Shown here one piece after another: positions 1-11,264 of a DNA stretch of 64,000 nucleotides. Below the pieces are notes generated by a model. The model made no database searches. It was not told the origin of the DNA and saw nothing but the letters and a program-made list of their open reading frames with translations. Position numbers and translations under genes: made by a program. The DNA is from Paragemmobacter ruber. GTDB taxonomy: Bacteria; Pseudomonadota; Alphaproteobacteria; Rhodobacterales; Rhodobacteraceae. Within the stretch, counting starts at the first letter, position 1. Each line of letters begins with the position of its first letter. The stretch covers positions 434,001-498,000 of the forward strand of contig NZ_JAAATW010000003.1 in NCBI RefSeq assembly GCF_009908315.1. The letters are read 5' to 3'.

Positions 1-773
1 GCCGCCACCATGCCCGCGCGTTCGGCGTCCGAGAACCGCGCCATCGGCACCAGATAGGTGTGGATGGAAAACACCACCGCCTGCGTCTGGGGCAGGCGCA
101 GGATGCATTGCCGCTCCGATCGCATGTACAGCCGCTCCACCGCATAGGGCCGCTTGTCGAATTCCAGCCGCGGGTTGTGCAGCGCCGGATCGTCATAGAC
201 CAGCGCATTATAGCGCTCCAACGGCTGGCCCACGCGCACCATATCGAACAGCCGCTGCACCCGCCGCGCGATATCCTCGTCGTAATGGTGCACCGGCTTG
301 TGGATGCCGGTCATCGGGCGCCCGATCTTCTGGGACAGCGTCCAACTTGCCGGAAAGCACAGGATCGCCCCGGTCAGCACCGACTCCTCGCCCTGCTTCT
401 GCATCAGGCACAGGTCCTCTTGCACCAGCCGCCCCAGCGTGACCATGGGAAAGGCCGCGTCCACCCGCACCACTGCCCCATCGGGCCGCGTGACGCGGTC
501 CCCCGCCACCCCATAGCCGGGCCGCCGCGCCAGCAGGTCCAGCACCACCGCCAGCAGTTCCGCCGCCGCCGCCCGCCCCTCGGGCAACAGCGCATGGACA
601 AGCGGCTGGCGCGTGGCGATCAGCCAGTCCCGCTCGGCCATCTGGCCCGCAAAGGCCTCATCCTGCCGGATCCAGTCCTCCGCCTCGCAGGGCAGCATCC
701 CCGGCAGCCGCCAGGTGCGGGCATCCGTCCAGGGCATATGCGGCAGGGCATCGTGAAAAACCGGCTCTCTCAT
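1..773 (-). CDS. DUF3445 heme-dependent oxidative N-demethylase-like protein (3' end beyond window)
   Basis: The reading frame is open from an ATG at 773 to the left edge of the window, giving about 257 visible residues without a stop, so the C-terminus is missing. The sequence carries the DUF3445 hallmarks: an HKPVHHYDED segment, and near the visible end an ERLYMRSERQ stretch followed by RLPQTQ and TYLVP. Members of this family (PF11927) include heme-dependent oxidative N-demethylases acting on small methylated amines. The substrate here cannot be read from sequence. It is divergent from dddP, with a 131-base gap that probably holds both promoters. The family call is secure; the reaction is inference from family members. 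Confidence 0.8.
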   Translation of the reverse strand, partial: MREPVFHDALPHMPWTDARTWRLPGMLPCEAEDWIRQDEAFAGQMAERDWLIATRQPLVHALLPEGRAAAAELLAVVLDLLARRPGYGVAGDRVTRPDGAVVRVDAAFPMVTLGRLVQEDLCLMQKQGEESVLTGAILCFPASWTLSQKIGRPMTGIHKPVHHYDEDIARRVQRLFDMVRVGQPLERYNALVYDDPALHNPRLEFDKRPYAVERLYMRSERQCILRLPQTQAVVFSIHTYLVPMARFSDAERAGMVA

Positions 774-904
774 GCCCCCTGCCTAGCGTCCCCGCCCCCG
801 CCCATCAAGCCCGGCCAAATGCGACGCGCGCCACGTCGCCCTCAGGCAATCGCCCAGACCACGCCTGCCCGACCATTCCCCTTAGTCATCAGGGGGGCCA
901 CGCC

Positions 905-2245
905 ATGAACCAGCACCACGCCGACCGCCGCAAGATCGACCCGACCCGCGGCCCCCGCCTTGCCGATGGCAGCCCCAATGACAACAACCGGGTAGAGATC
1001 GGCCCCACCCAGCTTGCCTTCGCGGAATGGCAGGCCGCGGGCCTCACGCCGCCCGATCTCGATGCCATGCGCCACTACCGCTGGGATCGTCTGGTCCGCG
1101 CGCTGCAGGCGCGCGATTACGGCGGGCTCCTGATGTTCGATCCGCTAAACATCCGCTACGCGACCGATACCACCAACATGCAATTGTGGAACACCCACAA
1201 CCCCTTCCGCGCCTGTCTTCTCATGGCGGATGGGCATATGGTGATGTGGGAATACAAGAACTCCCCCTTCCTCGTGACCTTCAACCCGATCGTCCGCGAA
1301 CTGCGCTCCGGCGCCACCTTCTTCTACAACTCCACCGGCGACCGGGGCGAGGCGGCGGCCAAGGCCTTCGCCCAGCAGGTGGATGATCTGATGCGCGAAC
1401 ATGCCGGCACCAACCGCCGCCTTGCGGTGGACAAGATCATGATCCACGGCCTGCGCGCGCTCGAAGCCATCGGGTTTCAGGTGATGGAGGGGGAAGAGGT
1501 CACCGAACGCACCCGCGCCATCAAGGGGCCTGATGACATGCTGGCCATGCGCTGCGCCGCCCATGCCTGCGAAACCGCCGTCGCCGCGATGGAGGCCTTC
1601 ACCCGTGAGAATGTTCCCAAGGGCGGCATCTCGGAAGATGACATCTGGTCGGTGCTCCATGCCGAAAACATCCGCCGCGGCGGCGAATGGATCGAAACCC
1701 GCCTCCTCGCCTCCGGCCCCCGCACCAATCCCTGGTTTCAGGAATGTGGCCCAAGGATCGTGCAGAACAACGAAATCGTCGCCTTCGATACCGATCTGAT
1801 CGGCGCCTACGGCTTCTGCATCGACATCAGCCGCACCTGGTGGGTGGGCGACGCGCGCCCCAGCAATGCGATGATCGCGGCCTATGCCCACGCGCTCGAC
1901 CATATCCGCGACCATCAAGCGCGGCTGAAACCCGGCGTCTCGATCCGCGAGCTTACCTTCGGCGGCCATCAACTCGATGATCAGTATTGGAAGCAGAAAT
2001 ACTCCTGCAAGATGCACGGGGTCGGGCTCTGCGATGAATGGCCCTATGTCACCTATCCCGATGGCTGGATGGAAGGCGCCTTCGACGCCGTTCTCGAACC
2101 CGGCATGACGATCTGCGTCGAGGCGCTGGTCAGCCCGGAGGGTGGCGATTTCTCGATCAAGCTGGAAGATCAGGTGCTTATCACCGAAACCGGATGCGAG
2201 AACTTAACACGCTACCCATTCGACAAGGCCCTGATGGGCGCCTGA
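905..2245 (+). CDS. dddP: DMSP lyase DddP (M24-fold, non-peptidase)
   Basis: 446 residues, full length for DddP. The enzyme cleaves dimethylsulfoniopropionate to dimethyl sulfide and acrylate in the cytoplasm, using a metal-dependent pita-bread (M24) fold. The metal ligands reported for roseobacter DddP fall at the same residue numbers here: D295 and D297 (in FDTD), D307, H371 (HGVG), E406 and E421. D377, described as the catalytic acid/base, and Y366 are also present. This makes DddP much more likely than an ordinary Xaa-Pro peptidase. The start ATG at 905 follows an AGGGGGG tract with suitable spacing. It is divergent from the DUF3445 gene and convergent with the CDGSH gene. No acrylate-using genes lie next to it. 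Confidence 0.93.
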   Translation: MNQHHADRRKIDPTRGPRLADGSPNDNNRVEIGPTQLAFAEWQAAGLTPPDLDAMRHYRWDRLVRALQARDYGGLLMFDPLNIRYATDTTNMQLWNTHNPFRACLLMADGHMVMWEYKNSPFLVTFNPIVRELRSGATFFYNSTGDRGEAAAKAFAQQVDDLMREHAGTNRRLAVDKIMIHGLRALEAIGFQVMEGEEVTERTRAIKGPDDMLAMRCAAHACETAVAAMEAFTRENVPKGGISEDDIWSVLHAENIRRGGEWIETRLLASGPRTNPWFQECGPRIVQNNEIVAFDTDLIGAYGFCIDISRTWWVGDARPSNAMIAAYAHALDHIRDHQARLKPGVSIRELTFGGHQLDDQYWKQKYSCKMHGVGLCDEWPYVTYPDGWMEGAFDAVLEPGMTICVEALVSPEGGDFSIKLEDQVLITETGCENLTRYPFDKALMGA

Positions 2246-2364
2246 GGCGGGGGATGCACCCCGCCCCGGCCGCAGCCAGCAAAATCAGAATTAAAGGCGT
2301 CAAATCAGTTTGTTAAGACCGCGCCCGAAAGTGCCACCTTAACATTATCACCACAATCCACGGT

Positions 2365-3000
2365 TCACTCTGCCACGAACCCCGCCGCCTTGTGGCTGCC
2401 ATCACAATAGGGCTTGTTCTTCGACGCCCCGCAGCGGCACAGCCACACTTGCGTCACCCGGTTCACCGTCCGTCCTGTCCCCGACACGATCTCCAGATTG
2501 CCCACCACCTTCAGCGGTCCGTCCTTCTGCGGCTCCACCAACACCGCCTCGTCCCGCGCCTCCAGCGCCGCGCTCTCCTTCGCCGCAGGCTCCCCCGTCG
2601 CGGTGAACCCCGCCGCCACATGGCTGCCGTCGCAATAGGGCTTTGTCGCCGACGCCCCGCAGCGGCACAGCGTGGCGCGCACCCCCGCCTCTGCCCCCTG
2701 CACAAGGATCGGCGCCTCGATCGCATAGGGCCCGTTCTCCCGCACCCGCAGCGTGTTTACCACCGGCGCCACCTCCGACGACCCCGCCCCGTCATTGCGC
2801 GCCACCCGGATCGCCCCCGACGGGCAGTTGAACCCGATCCGCAGCACCGCCTCCGCCGGGGCGGCATCGGGGAAGATCCACTCCCCCTTCACATTGGGGA
2901 CAAACACCTTCGGGTTCCCAAGCACGCAATTGCGCGAATGCACGCATTTCGCCCCGTCAAAGGTCACCGTCACCTCGCGCCCCTTCACCACCTCAACCAT
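2365..3000 (-). CDS. Ferredoxin-like (Fer4_19) plus double CDGSH iron-sulfur protein
   Basis: 211 residues from the ATG at 3000, chosen because GGAGGA lies just upstream; the frame is open further but that part is not conserved-looking. Residues 1-66 resemble the divergent 4Fe-4S domain (Fer4_19), with C19, C25 and C59 (NCPSGAI). Two CDGSH-type zinc-finger-like 2Fe-2S motifs follow: C112-x-C114...C123-DG-SH127 and C188-x-C190...C199-DG-SH203. Such proteins are probably electron-transfer or cluster-carrying proteins; the partner is unknown. It is convergent with dddP and divergent from purB. Confidence 0.85.
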   Translation of the reverse strand: MVEVVKGREVTVTFDGAKCVHSRNCVLGNPKVFVPNVKGEWIFPDAAPAEAVLRIGFNCPSGAIRVARNDGAGSSEVAPVVNTLRVRENGPYAIEAPILVQGAEAGVRATLCRCGASATKPYCDGSHVAAGFTATGEPAAKESAALEARDEAVLVEPQKDGPLKVVGNLEIVSGTGRTVNRVTQVWLCRCGASKNKPYCDGSHKAAGFVAE

Positions 3001-3151
3001 GCTGTCCTCCCTGCACACCGCATCCCGCAGCATGCCACGCCCCGCCCCAACCGCCAAAGCCTTTCCCCGGGGCAACTGCCTCTTGTTCCGCCCCCGCTCC
3101 CGGCGTAAGGCGTCCGCGCATCCCGCGACGCAGCGCAAGGACAGACCCGCC

Positions 3152-4456
3152 ATGATCCCCCGCTATTCCCGCCCCGACATGGTCGCCCTCTGGGACCCCC
3201 AAACCCGCTTTCGCATCTGGTTCGAGATCGAGGCCCATGCCTGCGACGCGCAGGCCGCGCTCGGCGTCATCCCCAAGGCCAATGCCGAAGCCGTCTGGAA
3301 GGCAAAGGACGTCACCTTCGACGTCGCCCGGATCGATGAGATCGAGGCCGTCACCAAACATGACGTCATCGCCTTCCTCACCCATCTGGCCGAAATCATC
3401 GGCAATGATGAGGCGCGCTTCGTCCATCAGGGGATGACCTCGTCCGACGTGCTCGACACCACGCTGAACATCCAGCTTGCCCGCGCCGCAGATCTGCTCT
3501 TGGCAGGCGTGGACCGGGTGCTTGCCGCGCTGAAGACCCGCGCCTTTGAACACAAGGACACCGTCCGCATCGGCCGCAGCCACGGCATCCATGCCGAACC
3601 CACGACCATGGGCCTCACCTTCGCGCGCTTCTACGCCGAAATGGCCCGCAACCGCGCCCGCCTTGTCAACGCCCGCGCCGAAATCGCCACCGGCGCCATC
3701 TCCGGCGCCGTCGGCACCTTCGCCAATATCGACCCGGCGGTCGAGGAGCATGTCTGCAAGATGATGGGCCTTCTCCCCGAACCCATCTCCACGCAGGTGA
3801 TCCCCCGCGACCGCCACGCCATGTTCTTCGCCACGCTGGGCGTCATCGCCTCCAGCATCGAAAACATCGCCATCGAGATTCGCCACATGCAGCGGACCGA
3901 GGTGCTGGAGGCCGAAGAATTCTTCAGCCCCGGCCAAAAGGGCAGCAGCGCCATGCCGCACAAGCGCAACCCGGTGCTGACCGAAAACCTCACCGGCCTT
4001 GCCCGCCTCGTGCGGATGTCGGTCACGCCTGCCCTGGAAAACGTGGCGCTCTGGCACGAACGCGACATCTCGCATTCCTCCGTCGAACGCGCCATCGGCC
4101 CCGATACCACCATCACGCTCGACTTCGCGCTGCACCGCCTTGCGGGCGTGATCGAAAAGCTGGTCATCTACCCCGAAAACATGTTGAAGAACCTCAACAA
4201 GTTCAAAGGCCTCATCATGTCGCAGCGCGTCCTCCTCGCGCTCACGCAGGCCGGTGTCAGCCGCGAAGACAGCTACCGCCTCGTGCAGCGCAACGCGATG
4301 AAGGTCTGGGAACAGGGTGCCGATTTCAAGACCGAACTCCTGGCCGACCCCGAGGTGACCGCCGCCCTGTCGCCGGCCGAGATCGAAGAGAAATTCGATC
4401 TGGGCTACCACACCAAACATGTGGACACGATCTTCGCCCGCGTTTTCGGCAGCTGA
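3152..4456 (+). CDS. purB: Adenylosuccinate lyase
   Basis: 434 residues from ATG 3152, the usual length of bacterial PurB. It removes fumarate from SAICAR and from adenylosuccinate, acting twice in purine synthesis. The fumarase/aspartase superfamily signature is clear: HQGMTSSDVLDT, the RSHGIHAEP histidine loop, and the flexible catalytic loop GSSAMPHKRNP. The open frame runs upstream over the CDGSH gene's 5' end, but the conserved N-terminus (MIPRYSRPDM) fixes the start at 3152. It is followed at once by hairpin-forming DNA and a small secreted protein gene. Confidence 0.97.
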   Translation: MIPRYSRPDMVALWDPQTRFRIWFEIEAHACDAQAALGVIPKANAEAVWKAKDVTFDVARIDEIEAVTKHDVIAFLTHLAEIIGNDEARFVHQGMTSSDVLDTTLNIQLARAADLLLAGVDRVLAALKTRAFEHKDTVRIGRSHGIHAEPTTMGLTFARFYAEMARNRARLVNARAEIATGAISGAVGTFANIDPAVEEHVCKMMGLLPEPISTQVIPRDRHAMFFATLGVIASSIENIAIEIRHMQRTEVLEAEEFFSPGQKGSSAMPHKRNPVLTENLTGLARLVRMSVTPALENVALWHERDISHSSVERAIGPDTTITLDFALHRLAGVIEKLVIYPENMLKNLNKFKGLIMSQRVLLALTQAGVSREDSYRLVQRNAMKVWEQGADFKTELLADPEVTAALSPAEIEEKFDLGYHTKHVDTIFARVFGS

Positions 4457-4493
4457 GACCGATCACGCAAGCGTGAGAGGCGCTTCCCCGCAG

Positions 4494-4511
4494 GGGCGGA
4501 AATTTCCGCCC
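4494..4511. terminator. Palindrome downstream of purB, possible terminator
   Basis: GGGCGG-AAATTT-CCGCCC is a perfect 18-base palindrome 38 bases after the purB stop. A shorter CACGC/GCGTG hairpin lies nearer the stop (about 4464-4476). Neither has a T-run, so intrinsic termination is only possible, not proven. Confidence 0.35.
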
Positions 4512-4616
4512 TTGCATCGCGCGATTCCGTGCTACCCTTTTTGTTACGTACCGGATGCGGATTTTCCGACCGCCGGTCGCCCTGCTGACATTCACATGCC
4601 AAACAAAGGACGACCC

Positions 4617-4787
4617 ATGAAAATCAAGACCACATTCATTGCGCTGACCCTCTCGCTCGCTCCGACCTTCGCCCTCGCCGGCGGGGGCTGCAACTGGGAG
4701 AAAACCCAGCAATCCGCCTCCTCCTGCGCCGAGGGCACGGTCTACGACGCCGCCTCGGGCACCTGCATCCCGCAGACCACGTCCTGA
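4617..4787 (+). CDS. Small secreted cysteine-containing protein
   Basis: 56 residues from ATG 4617, with AAAGGA upstream. Another in-frame ATG lies 21 bases earlier, but the signal peptide is cleanest from 4617: a KIK start, a hydrophobic core and a cut near ALA-GGG. The mature part is about 35 residues with three cysteines (GCNW, SSCAEG, GTCIP). Its CAEGTxYDAxxGTC pattern recalls small disulfide-linked surface or periplasmic peptides. Similar small proteins often follow purB in this bacterial group (from memory, not checked). Function unknown. Confidence 0.7.
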   Translation: MKIKTTFIALTLSLAPTFALAGGGCNWEKTQQSASSCAEGTVYDAASGTCIPQTTS

Positions 4788-4821
4788 TCGCGCTAAGGGC
4801 CGGTTAACCCGGCCCCGCTAC

Positions 4822-4845
4822 CTTCCCGAAGACAACTTCGGGAAG
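4822..4845 (+). promoter_or_regulatory. Hairpin covering the fliG-like ribosome binding site
   Basis: CTTCCCGAAG (4822-4831) and CTTCGGGAAG (4836-4845) are perfect 10-base inverted arms with the 4-base loop ACAA. The right arm contains the Shine-Dalgarno GGAAGG (4841-4846), six bases before the ATG at 4853. When folded, the mRNA would hide the ribosome binding site. Confidence 0.6.
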
Positions 4846-4852
4846 GACCACG

Positions 4853-5935
4853 ATGCAAGACGAAAGCCCCGTCGCACTCGCACGCATCACACCAGTCGCC
4901 ATGACACCGGGGTCTGCGCCCGGGGCGATCGTTCCGCGCCAGACATCCCCCTCTGAAAAAGCCGCGATCATCGTGCGCCTCCTTCTGGCCGAAGGCACGC
5001 CGCTGCCCCTGACCAGCCTGCCCGAACATCACCAGACACGGCTCGCCGAACAGATGGCACGCATGGGGCTGGTGGATCGCGCCACCCTTGCCGCGGTGGT
5101 GGATGATTTCCTCGCCGCGCTCGATGCCACCGGCCTCACCTTCCCCGACGGGATCGACGGGGCGCTGGCGCTGGTGGATGGCCATATCTCCCCCAATGCC
5201 GCCAGCCGCCTGCGCCGCATGGCCGCCTCCACCGCCAAGGGCGACCCGTGGGAAAGAATCGCCGCCCTCCCGCCCGAGGAACTGCTGCCCCTCCTTGCGG
5301 ATGAGGCGGCCGAGACCGCCGCCGTCGCGCTGTCGAAACTGCCCGTCGCCCGCGCCGCCGACCTCTTGGCGCAGATGCCGGGCGATCGCGCGCGCCGCGT
5401 GGCGCTGGCCATGTCGCGCACCGCGGCCACCGGGCCGGAAACGTTGCGCCGCATCGGCACCGCGCTCGTAGCCCAGCTTGACGCCCGCCCCCCGCGCGCC
5501 TTCTCCACCGGCCCGGTGGACAGGATCGGCGCAATCCTCAACGTCTCGCCCACCGCCACGCGCGAAGATGTCCTCGCCGGTCTGGATGAGGCCGACGCCG
5601 CCTTTGCCGAACAGGTGCGCCGCGCCATCTTCACCTTCGCCCATATCCCCGCCCGCATCGCGCCGCGGGACATGCCGCGCCTCCTGCGCGCCGTGGACCC
5701 GGCCCAGATCATCACGGCCCTTGCCGCCGCGCAGGCCGATCCCGCCCTCGCCCCCGTAGTCACCGCGATCCTCGACGCGCTCTCCCCCCGCATGGCCCAG
5801 CAGCTGCGCGATGACATGGACATCCGCGGCGCCGTCCCCGCGAAAGAGGCAGACGCCGCCTACACCGCCATCACCGCCGCCATCCGCCAGCTTGAGGCAT
5901 CCGGAGAGATCACGCTGAAAACGGATGAAGGGTGA
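4853..5935 (+). CDS. fliG: Divergent orphan FliG-like flagellar motor switch protein
   Basis: 360 residues, near the usual FliG length of about 330. The C-terminal third (about 255-355) fits FliG_C: an IFTFAHIP segment, then PRDMPRLLRAVD, then SPRMAQQLRDDMDIRGAV, ending QLEASGEITL. FliG forms the rotor face of the flagellar C-ring that meets the stator. Of the charged torque residues known in E. coli, the arginine and the two aspartates in R-x6-DD are kept. The lysine equivalent to K264 looks like alanine and the R297 position like proline, so stator contact may differ. No other flagellar gene is near. A hairpin overlaps its ribosome binding site. Confidence 0.75.
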   Translation: MQDESPVALARITPVAMTPGSAPGAIVPRQTSPSEKAAIIVRLLLAEGTPLPLTSLPEHHQTRLAEQMARMGLVDRATLAAVVDDFLAALDATGLTFPDGIDGALALVDGHISPNAASRLRRMAASTAKGDPWERIAALPPEELLPLLADEAAETAAVALSKLPVARAADLLAQMPGDRARRVALAMSRTAATGPETLRRIGTALVAQLDARPPRAFSTGPVDRIGAILNVSPTATREDVLAGLDEADAAFAEQVRRAIFTFAHIPARIAPRDMPRLLRAVDPAQIITALAAAQADPALAPVVTAILDALSPRMAQQLRDDMDIRGAVPAKEADAAYTAITAAIRQLEASGEITLKTDEG

Positions 5936-6140
5936 TCCCGCCCCGCCTGCACCACCCGCCGCCACCCTGTGCGATGATCGGCGCCTGCGCCAAACGAACA
6001 CCCATCGCTCAAGGCGCACCACCTGCCACAGCCTGGGCCCACCCCGCCCCCGGGGCGCAAGCCCCCCGCAACGTGGCCCGCCCCACCTTGCCCCCGCCCG
6101 CCGCCGCGCCTAGGGTCCGCTCCGACGAGGGGATCCATCC

Positions 6141-7022
6141 ATGCAGCAGCCGACCGAAGCCTCCACCCGCCAGGGCATCCTTCTGATGCTCCTGTCGCTT
6201 CTCCTCTTCACGGCCATGGATGCACTGGCCAAGGGGCTGGTGCAGCGCTACCCCACGCCGCAGGTCGTCTGGGCGCGCTTCGCGGGGCAGCTCTTCCTTG
6301 TCATCCTCATCCTCAACATCCGCCTCGCCCCCGCCCTGCGCACCCGCCACCCGCGCCTGCATGCGCTGCGCTCGCTCACCCAAATGGGCGCGACCGGGTT
6401 CTTCTTCGCCTCGCTCACCCATATCGGCCTGGCCGAGGCGACGGCACTGGCCGACATCAACCCTGTCCTCATCACCCTTGGTGCGGCGATCTTTCTGGGG
6501 GAAAAGCTCGGCCCCCGCCGCCTCGCGGGCGTCTTCGCCGCCATGATCGGCGCGCTCATCATCATCCGTCCCGGCGCGGATGTCTTCACCCCCGCCGCCC
6601 TGCTGCCGCTGGCCTGCGCTGTGTGCTACGCGGCCTCGGCCCTCCTGACGCGCAAGGTCGGCATGACCGAAAGCCCGTGGACCGCCATGTTCTACGGCGC
6701 CCTCCTCGGCACGCTGGCGACCTCCGCGCTCATGCCCGCGGTCTGGCAGCCGATCGCCACCGCAGATCTGTGGCTCTTCGCTGTCGTGGGTTGCCTTGGC
6801 ACCGCCGCGCAGATCTGCCTGATCCGCGCCTTCTCCATCGCCGAAGCGGGCGCCATCGCCCCTTTCGGCTATGTGGGCATCCTTCTCGCCACGCTCTGGG
6901 GCGTGCTGTTCTACGATGAATGGCCCGACGCGCTCACCTTCCTCGGCGCAGGGATCATCGTTGCCTCGGGTCTCTACATCTGGCATCGCGAAACCCGCGC
7001 CAGACGGCAGGCACAGCCCTAG
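6141..7022 (+). CDS. EamA-family (DMT) transporter
   Basis: 293 residues in about ten predicted membrane helices, made of two EamA halves (about 10-140 and 150-285). The second half includes FYDEWPDALTFLGAGIIVAS, a common DMT end. Such inner-membrane proteins export small metabolites, and the substrate cannot be told from sequence. The start at 6141 gives the normal short cytoplasmic N-terminus. It converges with the DUF1223 gene and overlaps its stop by four bases. Confidence 0.88.
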   Translation: MQQPTEASTRQGILLMLLSLLLFTAMDALAKGLVQRYPTPQVVWARFAGQLFLVILILNIRLAPALRTRHPRLHALRSLTQMGATGFFFASLTHIGLAEATALADINPVLITLGAAIFLGEKLGPRRLAGVFAAMIGALIIIRPGADVFTPAALLPLACAVCYAASALLTRKVGMTESPWTAMFYGALLGTLATSALMPAVWQPIATADLWLFAVVGCLGTAAQICLIRAFSIAEAGAIAPFGYVGILLATLWGVLFYDEWPDALTFLGAGIIVASGLYIWHRETRARRQAQP

Positions 7023-7720
7023 CGCAGCCGCGCCGCCGCCAGCACCGCCGCCGGCCCCGGCTCCTGCACGATCACCACCACCGGCGCATCGCCCGGCGCC
7101 TCCGCCTCGATCTCCAGCGGCGCCACACCCGGCCAATCGGCCAGCTTCGTCCATTCCGTGACGATGTTGTGATAGGTCACCACGCGGCCTGCGTTTTCGC
7201 CCCGCTCGATGGTCACCTCCGCCTCGGGCGTATAGCGCACCAGTTGCACCTCCGCCGCTTGCGACAACGGCCGATCGGCCACGGCGCGGATCACCACCCG
7301 GTCGCCCTGACGCTCCAGCGTCACCTCCACCGACCGGTCCAGCGCCTTGTGCTTGCCGATCAGGTTCACCACGGCGTCGGGCGTGTTGCCCTCCACCCGG
7401 TCCACCCCGCCCACGATCATCTGCGGGGTATAGATCATCCGGCTTTTCACTGCGCGCGCATACATCTTCTGCCGCTCGGTAAAGGCGGCCTGGGCAAAGC
7501 TGTCGGTCCAGCCGATGTAATCCCAGTAATCTACATGCAGCGCCAAGGGGATCACCTCGTCATGCACGGCCAGCTCCGCCAGAAAGGCATCCGCCGGGGG
7601 GCAAGAGGCACAGCCCTGGCTCGTGTACAACTCCACCACAACCCCTTCGGTCGATTGCGCCATCACTGGCGCAGAAAGGAGCAGAACCGCCCCGCAGGCG
7701 GCGCTGACGATATGTCGCAT
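7019..7720 (-). CDS. DUF1223 periplasmic thioredoxin-like protein
   Basis: 233 residues. A signal peptide is evident (hydrophobic core, cut near VMA-QS at 21/22). The DUF1223 family signature follows: VELYTSQGCASCPPAD with C37 and C40, a CxxC pair in a thioredoxin-like fold, then HVDYWDYIGWTD and YTPQMIVGG. Family members are uncharacterised; a periplasmic redox role is plausible from the CxxC alone. It is divergent from acnA across a 345-base gap. Confidence 0.88.
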   Translation of the reverse strand: MRHIVSAACGAVLLLSAPVMAQSTEGVVVELYTSQGCASCPPADAFLAELAVHDEVIPLALHVDYWDYIGWTDSFAQAAFTERQKMYARAVKSRMIYTPQMIVGGVDRVEGNTPDAVVNLIGKHKALDRSVEVTLERQGDRVVIRAVADRPLSQAAEVQLVRYTPEAEVTIERGENAGRVVTYHNIVTEWTKLADWPGVAPLEIEAEAPGDAPVVVIVQEPGPAAVLAAARLR

Positions 7721-8065
7721 CTGGTCCTTCCCGATCGTTCCGTCCCGTTCCCGGCCCGCGCCCTAACAGCCGCCAGCCTTCCCCGGGTGTAACAAAAAGC
7801 CCGCCCGCGTCGCCAATCAAGGTTTTGCGATTGCCCCGCGGGGCATTTTCACATGCGGTTGTGACCTGTAACACGCACCCCCGCGGCCGCGTATGGCGCG
7901 CGGGGCTGTGAAAAACCTTGCCCGTCAGGGCTGGATTTTCGGCATACAATTGCATACAACAATGCAGACGCCTTGCCCGACCAGATTCTTTCGGGCATCC
8001 GGTATGTCGCATCCGCCCTGTTTCCGGGGCAGTCCGCCAACGCCAGCCATAGCCAGGAGGCAAGC
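7721..8065. other. Intergenic region between DUF1223 gene and acnA
   Basis: A 345-base divergent promoter region without a convincing gene. It contains a direct repeat near 7942-7959 and a strong AGGAGG ribosome binding site for acnA at about 8055. The acnA frame is open back to 7973, but the conserved AcnA N-terminus and the AGGAGG fix the start at 8066. Confidence 0.7.
7942..7959 (+). promoter_or_regulatory. Direct repeat GCATACAA x2 upstream of acnA
   Basis: GCATACAA occurs at 7942-7949 and 7952-7959, exactly 10 bases (one helical turn) apart, about 110 bases before the acnA start. It is followed by ACAATGC, which forms an imperfect inverted partner to GCAT. This suits binding of a regulator on one DNA face. 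The protein is unknown. Confidence 0.4.
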
Positions 8066-10753
<2,688 letters not shown>

Positions 10754-10793
10754 TCCGGCCCACCTGATCCGGCACGGGCCTTGCAGAACCAAA

Positions 10794-10830
10794 CGCCCCG
10801 CGGCCGAAATGCCGCGGGGCGTCCGCTTTT
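10794..10830 (+). terminator. Intrinsic terminator of acnA
   Basis: Arms CGCCCCGCGGC (10794-10804) and GCCGCGGGGCG (10811-10821) pair perfectly over 11 bases with loop CGAAAT. A TCCGCTTTT tail follows, 40 bases after the acnA stop. Confidence 0.85.
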
Positions 10831-11018
10831 GCGCCCCAGTCCTGCCGCAATTCCCGATCATTGGTATGGGCATTGCAGCGGTATGCAGGCCCCGGCCTCT
10901 GCCGCGCGCGCCCTTGCGCGGAAACCGACTGTTTCCAACAAAGCGGACTGATTCCCGCCCGCAATCGGCTATGCTTTCCCTGTCGCGTATGAGTGTCCCC
11001 TCACGCCAGGAAAGCCAG

Positions 11019-11141
11019 ATGATTGTTCTCACCCCCCCTCCCCCGGCGGCAAGCCGATCGCTGCGCTCTGGCCTCAGTCTGCCCTTGGGCGAAGGGCTCT
11101 TCCTATTCGCCCTCCTTGCTTTCGTGCTTTCCGGTATCTGA
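11019..11141 (+). CDS. Possible small membrane protein (40 aa)
   Basis: ATG at 11019 preceded by AGGAAAG. The product is 40 residues: a proline- and serine-rich N-terminus and one hydrophobic segment (about 25-39, GLFLFALLAFVLSG). It lies between two terminators, so it would need its own promoter. Nothing in the sequence identifies it. Its reality rests on the ribosome site and membrane segment only. Confidence 0.4.
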   Translation: MIVLTPPPPAASRSLRSGLSLPLGEGLFLFALLAFVLSGI

Positions 11142-11210
11142 CGGCTCCGCCCGTGTGATCTGAGCGCGTAACCAGTTTCCCGATGACCGCTTACCCTTGG
11201 GCGGAAGTCG

Positions 11211-11240
11211 AAAGGGGGGGCCCGCTCAGCCCCCCCTTTT
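11211..11240. terminator. Bidirectional intrinsic terminator
   Basis: AAAGGGGGGGC (11211-11221) and GCCCCCCCTTT (11229-11239) form a perfect 11-base stem with a 7-base loop. T-runs occur on both strands, so it can stop the acnA-side transcripts and the ccm operon coming from the right. Confidence 0.8.
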
Positions 11241-11264
11241 CAGTTTCCCAGCCTCAGCCAGCCT

